This document shows positions 1-12,301 of a stretch of 64,000 nucleotides of DNA, piece after piece. The notes under the pieces were generated by a model. That model searched no databases. It had not been told where the DNA came from and was given only the letters and a program-made list of their open reading frames with translations. Numbering within the stretch: position 1 is the stretch's first letter; each line of letters begins with the position of its first letter. Source of the stretch: Sinonovacula constricta (lineage: Eukaryota > Mollusca > Bivalvia > Cardiida > Solecurtidae); NCBI GenBank assembly GCA_007844125.1, contig CM017569.1, positions 10,859,686-10,923,685 on the forward strand, written 5' to 3'. The translations under genes and the position numbers were made by a program.

Positions 1-150
1 TCTGCAAAGGCGAGTCGATATTCATGCTTCGCTGTTCACACAGATCTAGGGCATCAAAGAACATCATTTTGCAGGACATTTTCAGATAACAATGACTTAT
101 TATTTGAAAAAAGTCTTTGGCCCAAACTGTTGGATATTTATTTTCCTAAT
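1..150 (+). repeat. dispersed repeat copy, window-edge fragment
   Basis: Around 50-145 the sequence carries the pattern cattttgca...ttcagata...atgacttattatttgaa...aaactgttggata. Recognisable relatives lie at about 20690-20945, 22140-22345 (opposite strand) and 32160-32300. They share the same order of short conserved blocks with about 20-30% divergence by eye. No coding potential is seen, so a non-autonomous DNA element (MITE-like) is the simplest reading. Its ends are not defined here. Confidence 0.5.
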
Positions 151-747
151 CTTGCGCTCTGTTAATGCTTTGTGAGAATTTAATTGTGTTATGGAATATT
201 GTTCTATATACTTCGGTATTTAGGCTTTTATAACGTTCAGGCTTGCTAAGATGGCTAATTAAATGCAGTGTTTAGCTGAATGTGTATGCTATTTTGCCGG
301 ACGGGAAACGTTGAAAACTGAAATAAGAAATCATGCCAAATGGTGACGCAGTGACTGAGATATTAAGAGAACATTTTAAGTGGGGAAGATTCCTCCAATT
401 AAGAAGCAGAGTTGATTTAAAGCGTACGGATATTTTGTTATGTGAGACTGCTAAACATGACAATTCAATAAAACTGATTTGATAGTTCTTGGTCAGGTTT
501 GAATATTTTAAATAATTTTTGCAAACAAATGGAAGATTGTTTAACCACATTGTATAATAGATTCTTATACTCCAACCTCTACATTCAAATATAACCATGC
601 CGACTTTCAGAGATTTGGTTGCCTTTACTTTGGAAAAGTCACATGCGTCCCAAGGGTTTTCAATATTTGTAGACATTGCCAGATCAACAACCCAGTATAT
701 AATTTAATTTACGCATGGTGATATACTACATTCATAAACAACAGTCT
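151..747. other. no recognisable feature
   Basis: AT-rich DNA. A 134-codon open frame on the minus strand (272-676) has no family resemblance or splice context and looks like chance. Nothing else is seen. Confidence 0.4.
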
Positions 748-1726
748 GTTTGGTCCTATGGTGGCCCAGTTATTTCAATGGATATTAAGTGTGGTCCTAT
801 GGTGGCCCAGTTATTTCAATAGATATTAAGTGTGGCCCTATGGTGGCCCAGTTATTTCAATGGATATTAAGTGTGGTCCTATGGTGACCCAGTTATTTCA
901 ATAGATATCAAGTTTGGTCCTATGGTGACCCAGTAATTTCAATAGATATTAAGTGTGATCCTATGATGACCCAGTTATTTCAATAGATATTAGGTCTGGT
1001 CCTATGGTGGCCCAGTTATTTCAATAAATATAAAGTTTGGTCCTATGGTGATCCAGTTATTTTAATATATATTAAGTTTGGTCCTATGGTGACCCAGTAA
1101 TTTCAATAAATATTAAGTGTGATCCTATGGTGGCCCAGTTATTTCAATAGATATTAAATATGGTCCTATGGTGACCCGGTAATTTCAAAAGTTATAAAGT
1201 GTGGTCCTATGGTGGTCCAGTTATTTCAATAGATATTAAGTGTGGTCCTATGGTGACCGAGTTATTTCAATAGACATTAAGTGTGGTCCTATGGTGGTCC
1301 AGTTATTTCAATAGATATTAAGTGTGGTCCTATGGTGACCGAGTTATTTCAATAGATATTAAGTGTGATCCTATGGTGACCCAGTTATTTCAAAGGTTAT
1401 TAAGTGTGGTCCTATGGTGACCCAGTTATTTCATTAGATATTAAGTGTGGTCCTATAGTGACCCAGTTATTTCATTAGATATTAAGTGTGGTCCTAAGGT
1501 GGCCAGTTATTTCAATAGATATTAAATGTGGTCCTATGGCGGCCCAGTTATTTCAATAGATATTAAGTGTGGTCCTATGGTGACCCAGATTTTTCTTTAG
1601 ATATTAAGTGTGGTCCTATGGTGACCCAGTTATTTCATTAGATATTAAATGTGGTCCTATGGTCACCCAGTTATTTTTATAGATATTAAGAGTGGTCCTA
1701 TGGTGACCAAGTTATTTCAATAGATT
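748..1726. repeat. 41-bp minisatellite, about 24 copies
   Basis: A tandem array with a 41-bp period: the block ggtcctatggtg recurs at 752, 793, 834, 875 and onward. The core is a variable GGCCCAG/GACCCAG followed by ttatttcaatagatattaagtg. Copies are moderately diverged, with occasional 1-2 base length changes near 1500. The unit is not a multiple of three and carries stops, so it is non-coding. It lies upstream of the first candidate exon of gene 1. Confidence 0.95.
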
Positions 1727-3301
1727 ATATTATATGCCACTAATATTAATTTGTTCAACTGACTGCTATGTTAATTATTTATAATTCATACAAACCACCT
1801 ATAAGAAATGCGCAGAATCAAGAGAATTTAGTCGAATGATGAGTCGATACTTTCAATCCGGTTTTAAAAAAAAAAACAATATAAAGTAAAACAACGCAGG
1901 CATATATACGTATTCGTTTAAGACAATTAAAAGTTCGTCAATATTTTTTTTTATTTCAAATGTAATACATTAGTCGTTTTAAAACACATTATATACTCAT
2001 GCATTTGCATATTTCATGACGTTTTGCCACTTTCTCCAAATTGACCGTATTTTTTACAGCGTCATATTGTGAAAATCCCATCCCAGAATAATCGCTTCAC
2101 AGTGGCATGACTTTAAATATCTATTAATCCCGACATTATGTTTTGAGATGTTTATACTGATGCAGTTAACTCTATCATGCTTTGTTAAACATAATTTTTA
2201 AAATATGTACATCCATGCAATATTTTAACAGCATTGACATCATCGTTATTAAACAAACCACACACCTACCTCTCTTTACTATACTATGATCGACCCCGAT
2301 GTGACTTGGCATAATTGTCTTTTGTTGTGTCTCTCTCTGATCAGACGATATATTGCTACAAGGTTCACCAGAACAATGCCGGCACAACCCGAGCTGCCAC
2401 AAAACAATTCCATCAAATATGTCTCTGATCTATGACTAGGTATTGTCTAATTATACCAACAGGTGCAACACAATCCGCGTAGTAATACAAAATAGACATA
2501 TGGCGGATTTTAACTAGATAAAGATGGAACATATGGTAGCTACATTTTGTAACCAAAACCGAGGATGTATAAAAAGATGACTATTGCGATTTTCGAATGT
2601 TGAGGATTTAATAAAAGTTGTATGTCTTGGAAGAATGTATGTTGGTATAGTGTACTTGATGTGTTAACTTCGTACATCGTTGAAAGGAGAGTGAGCTAGA
2701 GCACCGGAAGTTGGCATGTAAATTATCGAATGGTCACTTATTTCAAGATATTCATATATGTTCTAGTCAGAATCGATTTGAAAAATATGACACATTATAT
2801 GAAATGAAAATACAAAATCTAAGGAAGTTGATATGCAAACCGACCACAGCAAACATGTTTTGTAGTATAAATAGCGTATGCACGGAACATAGTGCTTAAG
2901 ATATGTGATGTATACAATACTTCGTAAGATATTGGTACACAGATGAATATTTGGTATATGACGAATATAAAGCTCGATAAACATTTTAGAAAATGAACTA
3001 TTAAAGGAATAATCATTTGAATAATTGTGTTTAGTTGTAGATTAACAGCAATACCTTATGTTAATAAAAATGAAAAAGGCATTCTTTTAGTTGAAGCAAT
3101 ACACTGGCAGATGTGTGATATCTGAATACACAATATGGAGATGCTGAAATTTTCCAGACGACATTACAAAAGTGGACACGAAATAAGCTCTTCCGAACAC
3201 GCCTGCGTCACAAACACGCCAATCGCGAAATAGGAAAGTTTTATACGACAGCTCTGCCAGATAGATTTGTTGAACAAATACACTCAAAACAACATAGAGC
3301 C
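1727..3301. other. upstream region of gene 1, no clear feature
   Basis: AT-rich sequence without a convincing coding segment. Short open frames at 2175-2402 and 2711-3016 overlap on both strands and have no exon-like borders. The 5' UTR and promoter of exon A must lie here or in the window upstream. I cannot place a TATA box or a transcription start. Confidence 0.35.
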
Positions 3302-3543
3302 ATGTACAAGAGGTTTATGTTCGATGCGGTGCAAGGTTCGAAGAATCTTACCAACCTGAAAATCCTTCCTGCTATAGGAGAACGTTTTGAAGCCCACGAC
3401 ACGTCAGTAAGTGTTCGTCTCGAAGACATTCACGTGCAGGAGAGCGAAGCAGACACCGAAGAGTTCCGATTGCCCATCCAGAGTGTAGAGATACTAGATA
3501 AACGGTCCAGGAGCGTCCATTTTGATAAATATGTCTATATCAG
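3302..3543 (+). CDS. gene 1 alternative first coding exon A
   Basis: Starts at ATG 3302 and runs open for 80 codons to the donor AG|GTAAGA at 3544, leaving phase 2. The peptide has a middle SKNLT block, a P-x-IG-x-R block, a RLEDIHVQ block and a C-terminal RSRSVHFDKYVYIR. These blocks recur in the same order in exon B at 10451, so the two exons are diverged duplicates. RSVHF fits the consensus of a protein phosphatase 1 RVxF docking motif; this is a motif match only. The exon would join in frame to the phase-2 acceptors at 34354 or 39904. No homologous family is recognised. Open frames on the opposite strand here are shadows. Confidence 0.7.
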
Positions 3544-4479
3544 GTAAGATGGGCTTTACGTGCATATAAACATAACATAACGCAATCTGACACAAATAAA
3601 AAAATGCAAATTTGATTAACCGTGACAAGTCGATTTAACGGTGCCATTAAGATGGCACAGAGCTTACACTGTGGATAAGTGCGTGCGAACACAAATTGTA
3701 TTACAAACTAATTGTGTGTACGTGTTTATTTCTTTGGAAGGTTTAGAAAACAAATATAATAAATCTCTTGTTCAGATCCTGTCTTGCCACAATGGGTCCA
3801 ACAGTCTCTGTTTTGACGGAATCTGTTTAAAAATAGTGTTCGTTTGTGTTATAGATATTTAAAAAGGCGTGCTCCTTTCTGTTATATATGTGTGGTATTT
3901 AAGGACCATGTTTACCGATAAGACTGTAAGCTCATTGCATGGTGTGTAATTGTTTCGATAAATAAATTAATATATTAACTTGGTGCTCTGGCAAATAATT
4001 AGTTTACAACATTAATGGTTGCAAATCAAGATATTTGTGAAGGCCAACAGTCTGTAAAATATATGCCCGGAAGCGTTTATATGTTTCACTGGAAAACATT
4101 ACTTTTCACTGAAATGTGTCACAGGTTTGGCTGATGATTGTGCCAGAAGCTTATACTTCTTTAACAGGATTATCTTGCAGCATAAATAAGTTTGTAACAA
4201 CAAAACAATTTAACCAAAATGTTCAGTGACAACATTTTCCAAAACTATTTTCGAAACTGTAAAAGATAGTAGATTATACAAAGCTAACGTCGAATCTCAA
4301 GCTACTGCGCTTTCGGCTGACTTTACAACATAACTTCTGATCAATGGGCATATTCATCGATGTCGTACCATGGCATCCGACACATGGCGCTAGAGTCATC
4401 TTAATAACCAAAATAGCCCTCGCAGGTAGCCTACAATGTAACTTTTGTTAACCTGGTTGGAATTTTATTGCTAAGTGAA

Positions 4480-4562
4480 ATAAGCGGTGTCCTAACCGGG
4501 GATCGACCCTCTGACCCCGTGATTCGAAATCGTGCCTCGTACCACTCGACCATTCCCTCCTT
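4480..4562 (-). repeat. tRNA-derived element (SINE head or tRNA pseudogene)
   Basis: On the minus strand this reads TGGTCGAGTGGTACGAGGC, an A-box-like block. It is followed about 35 bases later by GGTCGATCCCC, a B-box-like block. This is the arrangement of a Pol III internal promoter, with a serine/leucine tRNA flavour. The cloverleaf is incomplete: the acceptor stem does not pair well by eye. A SINE head or a decayed tRNA is more likely than a functional tRNA. Confidence 0.5.
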
Positions 4563-6591
4563 TATTATGTTTAAACGAATGTCCCGAATACGCCCACAAG
4601 GGGAAATAACTGTGATAAGACTGGTTTTATATTAACATGTCCAGCATCACAGATATCGACTTGCGTATCAATATAATAATACCACAAGAAAAGGTTGATG
4701 CAGAGCATCAAAGTCATCAAAAATAATACATCAGAAAGCTAAGCTTTTTTTAGCACAGTACCATTTAGTACCACCTTTTTGCTATTGTTTAATAATAATG
4801 TTGAAAAACTTATGTTGTTAACTGATGCAATTTGTAAGTGTTGCTTCCAAAAAAAATAACAGTGGTACGACTCTGAAATGATACGAAGTCACCAACATCC
4901 CATTTAGCGCGAGAAATCTTGAGAACAGGCAAAAAAACACTGAATTTGTATGATCCATTTATTTCTTAGCAGTATGTCTCCAAGAGTAATATTCTTTAAT
5001 ACAAAAGTAGAACCATGAAGTTTAATTCTTAACAAACATTGAATACCGAGCAAATATTACACATAGGTCTATGAAAGTGTTCGAGCAAACGTGTTTGATA
5101 ATTAGTGCAGTCTGTCCAAATATAAACTAAACACACCACAAATTGTTGTAACATTCGCCGAGTTGTTATTGCACGATTCGCCCCCAAAAGCTTTTTGATT
5201 GGGTTATAAAAAAGGCCCAAAATGCGATTGCTGATTAATAAAAACAGAAAACAACACATCTTGTATACGAATAAATGCTTAACCATGAAAATTGCGCTGA
5301 AGAGATTGTGGTCGAATTAGTGCAGCCCTGCAATTTGAAAATAAGAATTATACAATTTGTATGTGTAAACGTTTATTTGTTACTTTTTCATAGTTTCTAC
5401 GTTTAATTTTGTTTATTTAAGAGTTCTATAGAAGACACAACAAAAGGAACAGAACTCTTTAGTATAAATGTGACAATGTGTTCTTTAACTGCTGAAATAA
5501 AGTAATACTTTCCGTTTAAAAATATGATCGCTTCTTATAGCTGTGAAGTCACTCCATAGGCATTTCTAAAACCAAATATAAATATAGGGTCGCCGACCCA
5601 ATAAAAGCTCTCATTATTTATGTTTGCGATTCTGAATTATAATGTAACTTAAGTCTTTATTATATTTTACATTTTACAGGTGTACTTCAAATCTGAATGC
5701 ATGTATTATATAAAATCCTACAGGCATGTTTTTATCGTCAAAGATACATAGCAACAACATGTGTACATGTTCTTTTTAACGTAAGTTGCTAAAAGTAAAT
5801 ACATTCATTAGCAAAGTGCAAAAATATAACTACTAAAGTGAATTTATTAAATGTGACGTTTTATTTGATGTACGGGCTAATATCCTTTGAAGGTCAATAT
5901 AATCGGCATTGTGCTTTTTTACACGTTTTCATTTTTGTTTAATCTTGTAGTTCATTTTAACCAGGTTTTGTTTAATAAATAAAAAGCTTCTTATATTAAT
6001 AATATTTAAGGATTGTCATAGCGAATTTTTACTGAGGTTCTTCCGTGTGGGATCAATACTCGCTGGGTTTGTTCTACTTCAAAAGTACCTACAAAAATAA
6101 CAAGCTGACTTCTTTCCAGGTTAACTGGAATACTGCTTACCCAGATAAACAAACTCACACACAAAACACAACACAAATGCACTTTTCTATTTATTATTAA
6201 ACAACCATTTACTGTACTAAAGCATTTGCGGCGAAATAAATCAAACATGTTCACTTCTGGTGGTACTGTTCACGTTCCGCCTTTGGTGTTTATGTTACCG
6301 TCTGATCAAGGATTAATTTCCTACTCATTATGGTACTAATTGTAGCGCCACACCGTGGACTTCCGTTGCACTACGCAGCATTGTATTACATCTTCCTTAG
6401 ATTCAATGACAGTATTTAAAGTAGTACGAATGGTAATGTCAACTTCGGGCTATTAAAATCTGTATAAACATTCCATTCATAACCTGCTCAGCAAAAATTG
6501 AAATAGCCTTATACAAAATTCCTATCGGTCGGCACCAACCTGGAACTGTCTTATCAGAACATGTACTCTTTGTTGACGAGTCTCTAGAAAT

Positions 6592-6830
6592 TTGGTCGCC
6601 CGTGATCTAGTGGTTAGGGCGTGGGACTTCGGATCTCAGGGTCCCAAGTTCGAACCCCGAAACTGACCACGTGATGTTGGGTCTTGAACAAGACTACTTA
6701 CTGCACATTGCTTCAGGCATTCAGTGTCTGAGTACTGGTTCTACTTTGGAAGCGGACAGTCGAGAGAAATTAATACAAGTTGAGAGAACGTGTTTCCCAA
6801 ATCGACTGTAAATAAATAGGTTTAAAGTCT
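6592..6830 (+). repeat. tRNA-derived SINE
   Basis: Begins with CCCGTGATCTAGTGGTTAGG (A-box region), then AGTTCGAACCCC (B box) at about 6647. A tRNA-unrelated body follows, ending in an AT-rich tail with aaataaataggttta near 6825. This differs from the SINE copies at 16487 and 60202, so it is a second family. Target-site duplications were not resolved. Confidence 0.65.
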
Positions 6831-7185
6831 CTAGGGATATGTTCGGTTTTGCATACTTATAGATAAAGTAACAAGTAAATATCTAACACTTAGTAAAAGA
6901 AGAAGTTATTAAGTCGTGGAGCAGATAAATTGTTTATCTATGACTGTTGCTGTTTAGTCTTGATTTGGCTTAAACGTAAAAGGACCAAGAGAGCTTCCTT
7001 GAAAGAATATAATCCGCCATTCTTAGCTGAGTCTTGAACACATTTGTTACTTGTTTGCTACTTTTTATATTATAATTGTATTGTTTTATCTTCTGTCACT
7101 CGTATTGAAAGTAGCAAAGATATAATATGTTTTACCTATCACGACTATGCATTTAGACTACAAAACGCTGCTACATTGGTAAGAG

Positions 7186-7497
7186 TTTTATTGTATAGTT
7201 TGTTAAGTTATGTGTAGGCACAGGTTTATTGTATAGTTTGTTAAGTTATGTGTAGGCACAGGTTTATTGTATAGTTTGTCAAGTTATGTGTAGGCACAGG
7301 TTTATTGTATAGTTTGTTAAGTTATGTGTAGGCACAGGTTTATTGTATAGTTTGTTAAGTTATGTGTAGGCACAGGTTTATTGTATAGTTTGTTAAGTTA
7401 TGTGTAGGCACAGGTTTATTGTATAGTTTGTTAAGTTATGTGTAGGCACAGTTTTATTGTATAATTTGTTAAGTTATGTGTAGGCACAGGTTTATTG
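7186..7497. repeat. 38-bp minisatellite, about 8 copies
   Basis: The block ttgtatagtttgttaagtta recurs every 38 bases from 7191 (7191, 7229 and so on) and is followed by tgtgtaggcacaggttta. Copies are nearly identical, with single-base differences, so the array is young. The last copy is truncated at about 7497. Confidence 0.95.
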
Positions 7498-7499
7498 TT

Positions 7500-7654
7500 T
7501 TGTCAAGTTGGACATGTTTTATAAGCCTAGGTATGGTTTATAATAAGGGATCAAAACAGCAACAGCTGAAATGGTGGTATCCGACAGGTTGTCTGTATCT
7601 AAAACATGTAACACCATCTTACTCCTGAAACGTTAAAACTGACTCTCCTCTCAC
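7500..7654. other. spacer between two minisatellites
   Basis: Unique-looking spacer. It includes tggtggtatccgacaggttg, which resembles one edge of the dispersed repeat family found near 22140 and 32160. The nearby atgtaacaccatcttact also has a similar copy at about 43306. Confidence 0.35.
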
Positions 7655-8367
7655 CTACGCACTGTCCTAACCCTAGACTGATTCTCCTCTCCACTCTACA
7701 TGTCTAACCCTAGACTGACTCTCCTCTCCACTCTAACGTCCTAACCCTAGACTGACTCTCCTCTCCACTCTACTGTCTAACCCTAGACGGACTCTCCTCT
7801 CCACTCTCTGTCTAACCCTAGACTGCTCTCCTCTCCACTCTACTGTCTAACCCTAGACTACTCTCCTCTCCACTCTACGTCTAACCCTAGACTGACTCTC
7901 CTCTCCACTCTACTGTCTAACCCCTAGACTGACTCTCCTCTCCACTCTACTGTTAACCCTAGACTGACTCTCCTCTCCACCTACTGTCCTAACCCTAGAC
8001 TGACTCTCCTCTCCACTCTACTGTCTAACCCTAGACTGACTCTCCTCTCCACTCTACTGTCTAACACTAGACCTGAACTCTCCTCTCCACTCTACTGTCC
8101 CCCTAACCCTAGACTGACTCTCCTCTCCGACTCTACTGGTCTAAACCCTAGACAGACTCTCCCTCCACTCTACTGTCTCCCTAGACTGACTCCTCTCCAC
8201 TCTACTGTCTAACCCTAGACTGACTCTCCTCTCCACTCTACTGTCTAACCCTAGACTGACTCTCCTCTCCACTCTACTGTCTAACCCTAGACTGACTCTC
8301 CTCTCCACTCTACTGTCTAACCCTAGACTGACTCTCCTCTCCACTCTACTGTCTAACCCTAGATACA
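7655..8367. repeat. 36-bp minisatellite with CTAACCCTAG core, about 20 copies
   Basis: The unit is actctcctctccactctactg plus tctaaccctagactg; in the clean part the period is 36 bases (8221, 8257 and so on). The last five copies (about 8185-8362) are uniform. The first fifteen are full of one-base gains and losses. The opposite strand holds an open frame repeating LGLDSRVERRVS, which is a by-product of the 36-base (12-codon) period. Confidence 0.95.
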
Positions 8368-10357
8368 CGGTGCTTCCGACACTTTTTGCGTATACATTTA
8401 AACGAAAAACATATCTGTACACTTTTTCATTCACCAAACGTTCTCTGATGCATTCTTCTACTTTTGACCTTTTCTACCATGATTCAAAACGAATTACTTT
8501 CGTGCTGCATGTCGTTCTTATGTTTACTTTGTAAACCAAAACCTAATAAAGCATTGTATTGTTTTGTTCTGAAGAATCAAGAGAGCTTTTCAGGTAACAA
8601 TAATTTATTTGGTTGGATGAGAGAAACATGTTGCAAACTGTCGGATACCCCTTCAAAAGGAACTCTGATAAATGAAAAACATTGCAGGTACAGCCAAGGA
8701 TTTGTTTTACTGAATGCTTTTCTGGACAGGTGTTGTTGCTTCACAGATCAATCTTATCTCTTGTCATGCTATGTTTATCAATAACAAAGTCTTGGTTACT
8801 TGAAAACAATGTTCCATGCATAGGTAACACGATAAAACTTATAAGGTTTTATTCACAAAAGTGTAGACAATATTCAGACAGCTCTCAGCGGAACCTACAC
8901 TTTTGCATAAGCCTGATCAATTCGAGAAAAGGTAGGTTTAGAGTAAGTTGGAACCCACAAGGTGTCTCAGAGTCGTATAACAATCACCAAGACCTGGTAG
9001 ATAGAAATGATTAAACTCCTAGTTCAATCTACTCCTTGGCCTTATAGTATCACCACAGGAGCCAAGTCCTTTCATGGTTATCTGTTTAACAAATGATTCC
9101 GAAGAGCTAGAGAAATAAATAATGGTCCATTAAAGGAGGTTAATTGTTGAGACAAAAAGACAGCTACTTACCTGCGTGAGCTGCCAATACCCACACAGAC
9201 GAGCTTCAAATATTCCAACGATGCGTCGATAAAGACATACTACTGCAATTAAGGGTATTGTTTAAATGGTAAGGTATGCAAATTAAATCCAATCAGATAT
9301 TAAATAAGCATGATCCTTGATCGTGTTTGTATAAATTTTCCACAAAGGATACGTGTTGATAGGGACTTTTAAACTTTGTTTATATCATATCATGTGTAAA
9401 GGACACACCAGAAGGCTGAAACAGACCCGTCTAATGTTTAGCGAATATTTTCCGTAAAGAAGTTGGAGGTATTTTATGTGACAGTTTGTACAAATGGGAC
9501 ATTGTAGATGGAATATTTTCTGTCCACCTTCCACTGTCTCAGTGTGAATATTAAAAAAAACTTTAAAAAGAATACGTGTGTAATCGAAAACAAGGACTAA
9601 ATTATGTTTTTGATGACGCAGGGTTATCGTCCGCTGCAATAAACAGTGGTGGCCATATGCTTGGGTGACCTCGTGATTAATAATGCAGTGGAGAAACGTG
9701 CAATACGTATATAGGATGCATCCATTATCAAATGACGCCACATCATAATGAAAACATCTTATAATAATAATAATATGTAGAGAGCGGTCAGTAGTGTGTA
9801 CACAACTAGATGAGAAAGTGAAATGTAGCTTATTCAAGCTATTAGAGTGATGTAACTCTTAGTATTTGTGTGTGTTATTTTAAACTTATCTTGATATCAC
9901 ATAACCAAGGGATTTGTTAAACAGGATATTGATGCAAGAATATATTCGTCTGTTTCTAAGGTTGTTTTTATTTTTGGATTGTAATTGTTATTTTATTAAA
10001 GATGCGCTCATCACTAATACCGATACATTGTATGGTGTCAGTGGCTGCATGATAACAGTGTCAGGCAGACTTATAAGACTCCCGGTCTGCTTAGGGATGT
10101 TTGGGGGACACACATTATCCTTTGTAGGATGTGTGTGTTTCTTGCTGTGTTGCTATTTATTACACAATATATTAATTATTAAATATACTATACGTATGTA
10201 GCACAGCAACTCAAACATTTTAATAATTGATTATTCTTTCAATTATCCAGATCAAACATTGTTTGTGAATTGACCCCTAAGAGATGCGAGAACGTGTGAC
10301 CTTTAGAAAAGTTGTATACAATCGGATGCCTATAGAAAATCGTCTACAAAACAGATT
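8368..10357. other. intron or intergenic sequence before exon B
   Basis: About 8580-8660 shows weak similarity to the dispersed repeat family (cttttcaggtaacaat... caaactgtcggatacc). The rest is AT-rich with scattered short open frames on both strands (8464-9014 plus, 9385-9837 minus, 9914-10201 plus). None has a shared motif or splice context. A short hairpin, acacacattatcctttgtaggatgtgtgt, sits at about 10107. Confidence 0.35.
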
Positions 10358-10407
10358 CACGTGCACGTCGACAATGGAGAAGTGTGCGATGTTTTACACT
10401 ATTTAAA
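10358..10407 (+). promoter_or_regulatory. possible promoter of exon B (E-box and TATA-like)
   Basis: CACGTG (E-box) is at 10358-10363 and TATTTAAA is at 10400-10407, about 45 bases before the ATG of exon B. The spacing suits initiation near 10430 with a very short 5' UTR. This is a sequence-pattern inference, with no transcript evidence. Confidence 0.35.
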
Positions 10408-10450
10408 GCTATTCTTATAACCGTCACAGTATTACTACAATAATAAATGA

Positions 10451-10791
10451 ATGTCTGACAATCACTCGCGTTTAGGACCGGGAGACGTAGGTTCTTACTA
10501 TCTTGCAAAACAAAGTGCCAGTCTTACAATGGTGCGATTTGTGCGTCATGTGTCCCTGGCGCGGTATGAGGAGAGTCCTTCTCCGTCCAAGAACTTGACG
10601 GACCAAGTTGTGGTGCCACCTATCGGCAAACGGCTCGAGCTGTCAAGAGGGGAAACTCTTCGCAGTCTCCGTCTGGACGACATAAATCTTCAAGGAAAGC
10701 TTGGGGCAAAATATGGCATTCCTGAACCTATTGGGAGGATCGAAATAACGAAGCAACGAAGTGTGCATTTTGACGAGAAAGTCAGAATCAG
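10451..10791 (+). CDS. gene 1 alternative first coding exon B (duplicate of exon A)
   Basis: The ATG at 10451 opens a 113-codon exon, ending at AG|GTAGAT (donor at 10792), phase 2 as for exon A. An in-frame second ATG at 10529 (MVRFVRH) is an alternative start. The part homologous to exon A starts at PSKNLT and continues through PPIGKRLE, LRLDDINLQ and IEITKQRSVHFDEKVRIR. Exon A has the matching SKNLT, PAIGERFE, VRLEDIHVQ and VEILDKRSRSVHFDKYVYIR in the same order. A duplicated first exon with its own promoter is the simplest reading. The donor is weaker than that of A. The RSVHFD motif is retained. Confidence 0.75.
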
Positions 10792-12245
10792 GTAGATTGA
10801 GATACTTTTTCTATAAAGTTTGAAATTTGTTGTTAAGTATACTTGCACTCAACAAATAGATCAAACTACTTTGGTGGAAATAGATTCTTAACATGCAGCA
10901 AGTTTTACAAGATTACAACGCATACAAATCTTACAAAACCCCCAATTTGGTGTTAAAGCGACCGTATGGAGTTTTGCAAGAAAAGATGGTCTTCTTGTTT
11001 TTAAATTTAATTTCTTCTGTATTGTACCAAAAGTAAGCAATCTCATCGGGTTATGGATAATATAATAAATATGCTATAAAATGGGTGGCCATGACATCGC
11101 TAATGACCGTAATTGTGCGATACGTTTAAATAAGTCAACAGCAAAAAACAACAAACTTGCATTCTGAAGTATGTGTACATATAAAGCCAACATCTCAGAA
11201 ATACCCACGCAGTCGATGACATACGGTACAAACTAATTTATCATAGACTTTGTTAGAAATATACACAATATTATGTTATACTTAATTCCTCAAATGTATA
11301 AACAGAAAACCATCATTGTAAATGTCAACAAAATTATCTATTAATGAGTATATAAATGCGACAGTCACAAATGTAAACGTTATTTACGAGTAGTTTAAGA
11401 GTTTAATTTAAAAAATGGGTCACAATAGACGGCAAATCTCTACAAAACAATCCACAAATTGCCCCCGCTACACAACATTCAAGGCCCTTGCAAAATTACG
11501 GCAGTCAAACTACTATTGCTATAAAAATTACAGCCATATTCTGATAGCCAACAGCTCCAACGACTGACCTTTTCTGCACTTGTCATTTTTACCGTTACCA
11601 CAATACATGGCTCATTAAAATTAAATTCACTGGCGTACAAAATTGCGGATAAGTCGGCCAAAATAAGCAATAATTGTCTTAATTACAGACCAATTTGTGT
11701 TTTTTTTCCTTTCTTTCTGTAGGTGGGTATATATAACAGGTATCCGTGTTGATACACACACACACATATATATGAAACATTGATTTACTATTTTTGTGCT
11801 GAAGGTCGACAAAATATCCCCGTCCTTGTACTAGTGTAGTGTTAAAATTCCGCTCTAGCCTGTATTTATATATCGGAATGATACTACGCTGGAATGCATT
11901 AAGGGGCGGGCGGTTTTAATGCGTTACGCACTTTGGGGCTCAGATTGGACCCTTAAGTGCCTTGCCATTCTTGCTTTACGGTTTGAAAAATAATGAAATA
12001 TATTGCACTCTGGGGTCAAAACCTTAAACTTAAAGCATTATAGGTTTACACCAGTCGTAGCAATTAGCTACAATTTCACATGAATAAAATCTCAAAGTTA
12101 TTTCTCATATTGCTATAGATATATAGAAAAATATAAAGACTTAACCGAAGTTTGCTTTATTTATACCATATTTTTATATGTATACCTTGTCATCATCATA
12201 TTCAACATCCTCGATCATCTCCCCGTCCTCCTACTTCTCTTCCTT

Positions 12246-12246
<1 letters not shown>
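10792..12246 (+). other. intron sequence
   Basis: AT-rich, with no supported exon. Small minus-strand open frames at 11479-11812 appear to be chance. Confidence 0.4.
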
Positions 12247-12300
<54 letters not shown>

Positions 12301-12301
12301 C
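12247..12301. repeat. (TCA)n microsatellite
   Basis: About 18 uninterrupted copies of TCA. The polyhistidine stretch in one translated frame is an artefact of the repeat. Confidence 0.95.

Larger units (their letters stand above)
3544..7185 (+). other. gene 1 intron between exons A and B (first part)
   Basis: Contains two tRNA-derived elements, listed separately, and otherwise AT-rich sequence with no exon-like open frame. Small open frames at 5029-5286 and 6006-6254 (minus) have no supporting context. Confidence 0.5.

Noticed and set aside
4480..4562. Functional tRNA gene
   Set aside because: A and B boxes are present but the acceptor stem does not pair well and there is no clean terminator; better seen as a SINE head or pseudogene.
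7655..8367. Telomere or CRISPR-like array
   Set aside because: Contiguous tandem units with no spacers, so not CRISPR; the unit is 36 bases, not a simple telomere hexamer.
8141..8437. Minus-strand protein repeating LGLDSRVERRVS
   Set aside because: Artefact of a 36-base minisatellite.
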